14,206 nucleotides of DNA from Alphaproteobacteria bacterium (lineage in GTDB: Bacteria; Pseudomonadota; Alphaproteobacteria; Rhizobiales; Aestuariivirgaceae). Location of the stretch: the NCBI GenBank assembly GCA_026400595.1, contig JAPLOT010000251.1:1-14206 (forward strand), read 5' to 3'. The notes beneath the pieces are model-generated. The model did no database searches. It saw nothing but the letters and a program-made list of their open reading frames with translations, and was not told the DNA's origin. The position numbers and the translations under genes are program-made. Each line of letters starts with the position of its first letter. The first letter of the stretch is position 1. Shown in pieces: positions 12,625 to 14,206 of the stretch.

Positions 12625-14206
12625 TCAGAACTCCAGCGGCTTGGCCTGCTTCACCTGCGGCAGGCGCGACACCGCTTCCAGCACGGCGGGCGGGACCGGC
12701 TCGTCGACCTGCACGAGGCAGATCGCCTCTCCGCCCTGCGACTTGCGGCCAAGGTTGAAGGTGGCGATGTTGACGCCCGCATTGCCCAGCAGCATGCCCA
12801 GCGCGCCGATGAAGCCCGGCTTGTCCTCGTTGGTGACATAAAGCATGTGGCGGCCGAACTCGGCTTCCATGTCGATGCCCTTGATCTGGATGATGCGGGC
12901 CTTGCCGTCGGAGAACACGGTCCCTGCGACCGAGCGCTCCATGCTGGCCGTCTTCACCGCGAGGCGGATATAGGTCTCATAGGCGCCGCGCTGGGTCTGG
13001 CGCACTTCGTCTACCCTGATGCCGCGTTCGCGCGCCACCACCGGCGCCGAGACCATGTTGACCGTGCCCAGCATGGGCTGCAGCACGCCGGCAAGCGCAG
13101 CCGAGGTCAGCGCACGCGTGTTCATCTCGCCCACTTCGCCGGCATATTCGATGACGATGCCGGTGATCGGATCATCGGTCAGCTGACCGGCAAACGAGCC
13201 GAGCTTCTCGGCCACGCCGATGAAGGGCTTCAGGCGCGGCGCCTCGTCGGCCGAGATCGAGGGCATGTTGAGCGCGTTGGAGACCGCGCCATTGATCAGG
13301 TAGTCGCTCATCTGCTCGGCCACCTGCAGGGCGACGTTCTCCTGTGCCTCGCCGGTGGAGGCGCCGAGATGCGGAGTGGCCACCACGTTCTCGAGGCCGA
13401 AGAGCCTGTGGCTCGTCGCCGGCTCCACCTCGAATACGTCGAGCGCCGCACCCGCGACATGGCCCGACTTCATGGCGTCGAAGAGCGCGTCCTCGGCCAC
13501 CAGCCCGCCGCGGGCGCAGTTGATGATCCGCACGCCCTTCTTGCATTTTGCCAGGGCTGCCGCATCGACGATGTTGCGAGTCTTGTCGGTGAGCGGCGTA
13601 TGCAGCGTGATGAAGTCGGCACGGCGGAAGATCTCGTCGAGCTCCACTTTCTCGACCCCGATCTCGACGGCGCGCTCGGGCGACAGGAAGGGATCATAGG
13701 CGATCACCTTCATGCGCAGGCCGCGGCCGCGGTCGGCCACGATCGAGCCGATGTTGCCGCAGCCGATGACGCCAAGCGTCTTGTTGAAGAGCTCGACGCC
13801 CATGAAACGGTTCTTCTCCCACTTGCCAGCATGGGTGGAGGCATTGGCCTCCGGGATCTGGCGAGCCAGCGCCATCATCATCGAGATGGCATGCTCGGCC
13901 GTGGTGATGGCGTTGCCGAAGGGTGTGTTCATCACCACGATGCCGCGGCTGGTGGCGGCCGGGATATCGACGTTGTCGACGCCGATGCCGGCGCGGCCGA
14001 TGACCTTGAGACGCGGCGCCGCCGCGATGATCTTTGGCGTCACCTTGGTGGCGGACCGGATGGCAAGGCCGTCATAGTCGGGGATGGCGGCAAGCAGCGC
14101 ATCCTTGTCCTTGCCGAGATCGGGCTTGTAGTCGACATCGACGCCGCGGTCGCGGAAGATCTGGACGGCGGTTTCGCTGAGCTTGTCGGAGACGAGAACG
14201 CGGGGA
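12625..14206 (-). CDS. serA: D-3-phosphoglycerate dehydrogenase, long form, 5' end cut by the window
   Basis: This cytoplasmic enzyme catalyses the first step of serine synthesis, oxidising 3-phosphoglycerate with NAD. About 526 residues are visible, beginning PRVLVSDKLSETAVQIF, so only a few N-terminal residues lie outside. The substrate domain contains IGRAGIGVDNVDIPAAT. The NAD-binding loop is GVIGCGNIGS. Catalytic Arg is in NCARGGLVAEDAL, catalytic Glu in DVFEVEP, and catalytic His in ATPHLGAST. An intervening ASB domain follows (about 320-450, EYAGEVGEMNTRALTSAALA). A C-terminal ACT domain follows it (YVTNEDKPGFIGALGMLLGN and AGVNIATFNLG), which in this family can bind serine for feedback control. 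In rhizobial relatives serC usually lies just upstream, which would be beyond the right edge. The gene converges on the exported-protein gene. Confidence 0.97.
   Translation of the reverse strand, partial: PRVLVSDKLSETAVQIFRDRGVDVDYKPDLGKDKDALLAAIPDYDGLAIRSATKVTPKIIAAAPRLKVIGRAGIGVDNVDIPAATSRGIVVMNTPFGNAITTAEHAISMMMALARQIPEANASTHAGKWEKNRFMGVELFNKTLGVIGCGNIGSIVADRGRGLRMKVIAYDPFLSPERAVEIGVEKVELDEIFRRADFITLHTPLTDKTRNIVDAAALAKCKKGVRIINCARGGLVAEDALFDAMKSGHVAGAALDVFEVEPATSHRLFGLENVVATPHLGASTGEAQENVALQVAEQMSDYLINGAVSNALNMPSISADEAPRLKPFIGVAEKLGSFAGQLTDDPITGIVIEYAGEVGEMNTRALTSAALAGVLQPMLGTVNMVSAPVVARERGIRVDEVRQTQRGAYETYIRLAVKTASMERSVAGTVFSDGKARIIQIKGIDMEAEFGRHMLYVTNEDKPGFIGALGMLLGNAGVNIATFNLGRKSQGGEAICLVQVDEPVPPAVLEAVSRLPQVKQAKPLEF

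Noticed and set aside
1..14206. CRISPR array, insertion sequence, toxin-antitoxin pair or phage defence cluster
   Set aside because: No regularly spaced repeats, transposase motifs, terminal inverted repeats, or known toxin or defence domains were seen on reading both strands.

Overview
This window looks like chromosomal DNA from an alphaproteobacterium, most likely Hyphomicrobiales (rhizobial order) or a near relative. The coding DNA is GC-rich with G/C-ending codons. The RpoH carries the sigma-32 'RpoH box', and housekeeping genes (rluD-like, rpoH, purA, serA) sit among small lineage-type hypothetical genes. No database search was possible, so family names come from motifs and residues read in the translations.

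Left edge (1-1150). A broken reading frame (about 2-378, +) of unrecognised type comes first. It is followed by a GNAT-family N-acetyltransferase on the minus strand (445-903) and a tRNA-Glu(CTC) on the minus strand with its own well-formed promoter. The decayed frame and GNAT gene lie on the 3' side of the tRNA, so this could be the edge of an accessory region, but no second attachment-site copy is visible.

Centre-left (1151-4079). A small single-span membrane protein diverges from an RluD-type 23S rRNA pseudouridine synthase, and their start regions overlap. The heat-shock sigma factor gene rpoH follows on the same strand as rluD. A secreted CAP/SCP-domain protein converges on rpoH.

Centre (4174-8059, all +). 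A membrane-anchored GGDEF-EAL protein has a degenerate cyclase site and an intact phosphodiesterase site. A six-span membrane protein of unknown role follows, then a class I polyphosphate kinase 2. The reading start of the EAL gene is unusual: a six-codon mini-ORF with its own Shine-Dalgarno ends in a GTGA overlap with the best start. The ppk2 leader can fold into two hairpins, one covering the ribosome binding site.

Right (8064-14206). purA (minus) converges on ppk2 and has a long GC-rich hairpin 23 nt ahead of its start. Upstream of it is a MuiA-family (DUF4140/DUF4139) gene broken by one frameshift. Divergent from that is a large exported protein of unknown function, which converges on serA (minus). 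The window ends a few codons inside the serA start.

The window is mostly ordinary housekeeping sequence. I did not find a convincing new multi-gene system. The points most worth a second look are regulatory (leaders of purA, ppk2, the EAL gene and rpoH) or concern broken genes (muiA and the left-edge frame). No CRISPR array, insertion sequence or replication origin is visible. The only gene-poor stretch of any size is the left edge before 445, described under the first feature.
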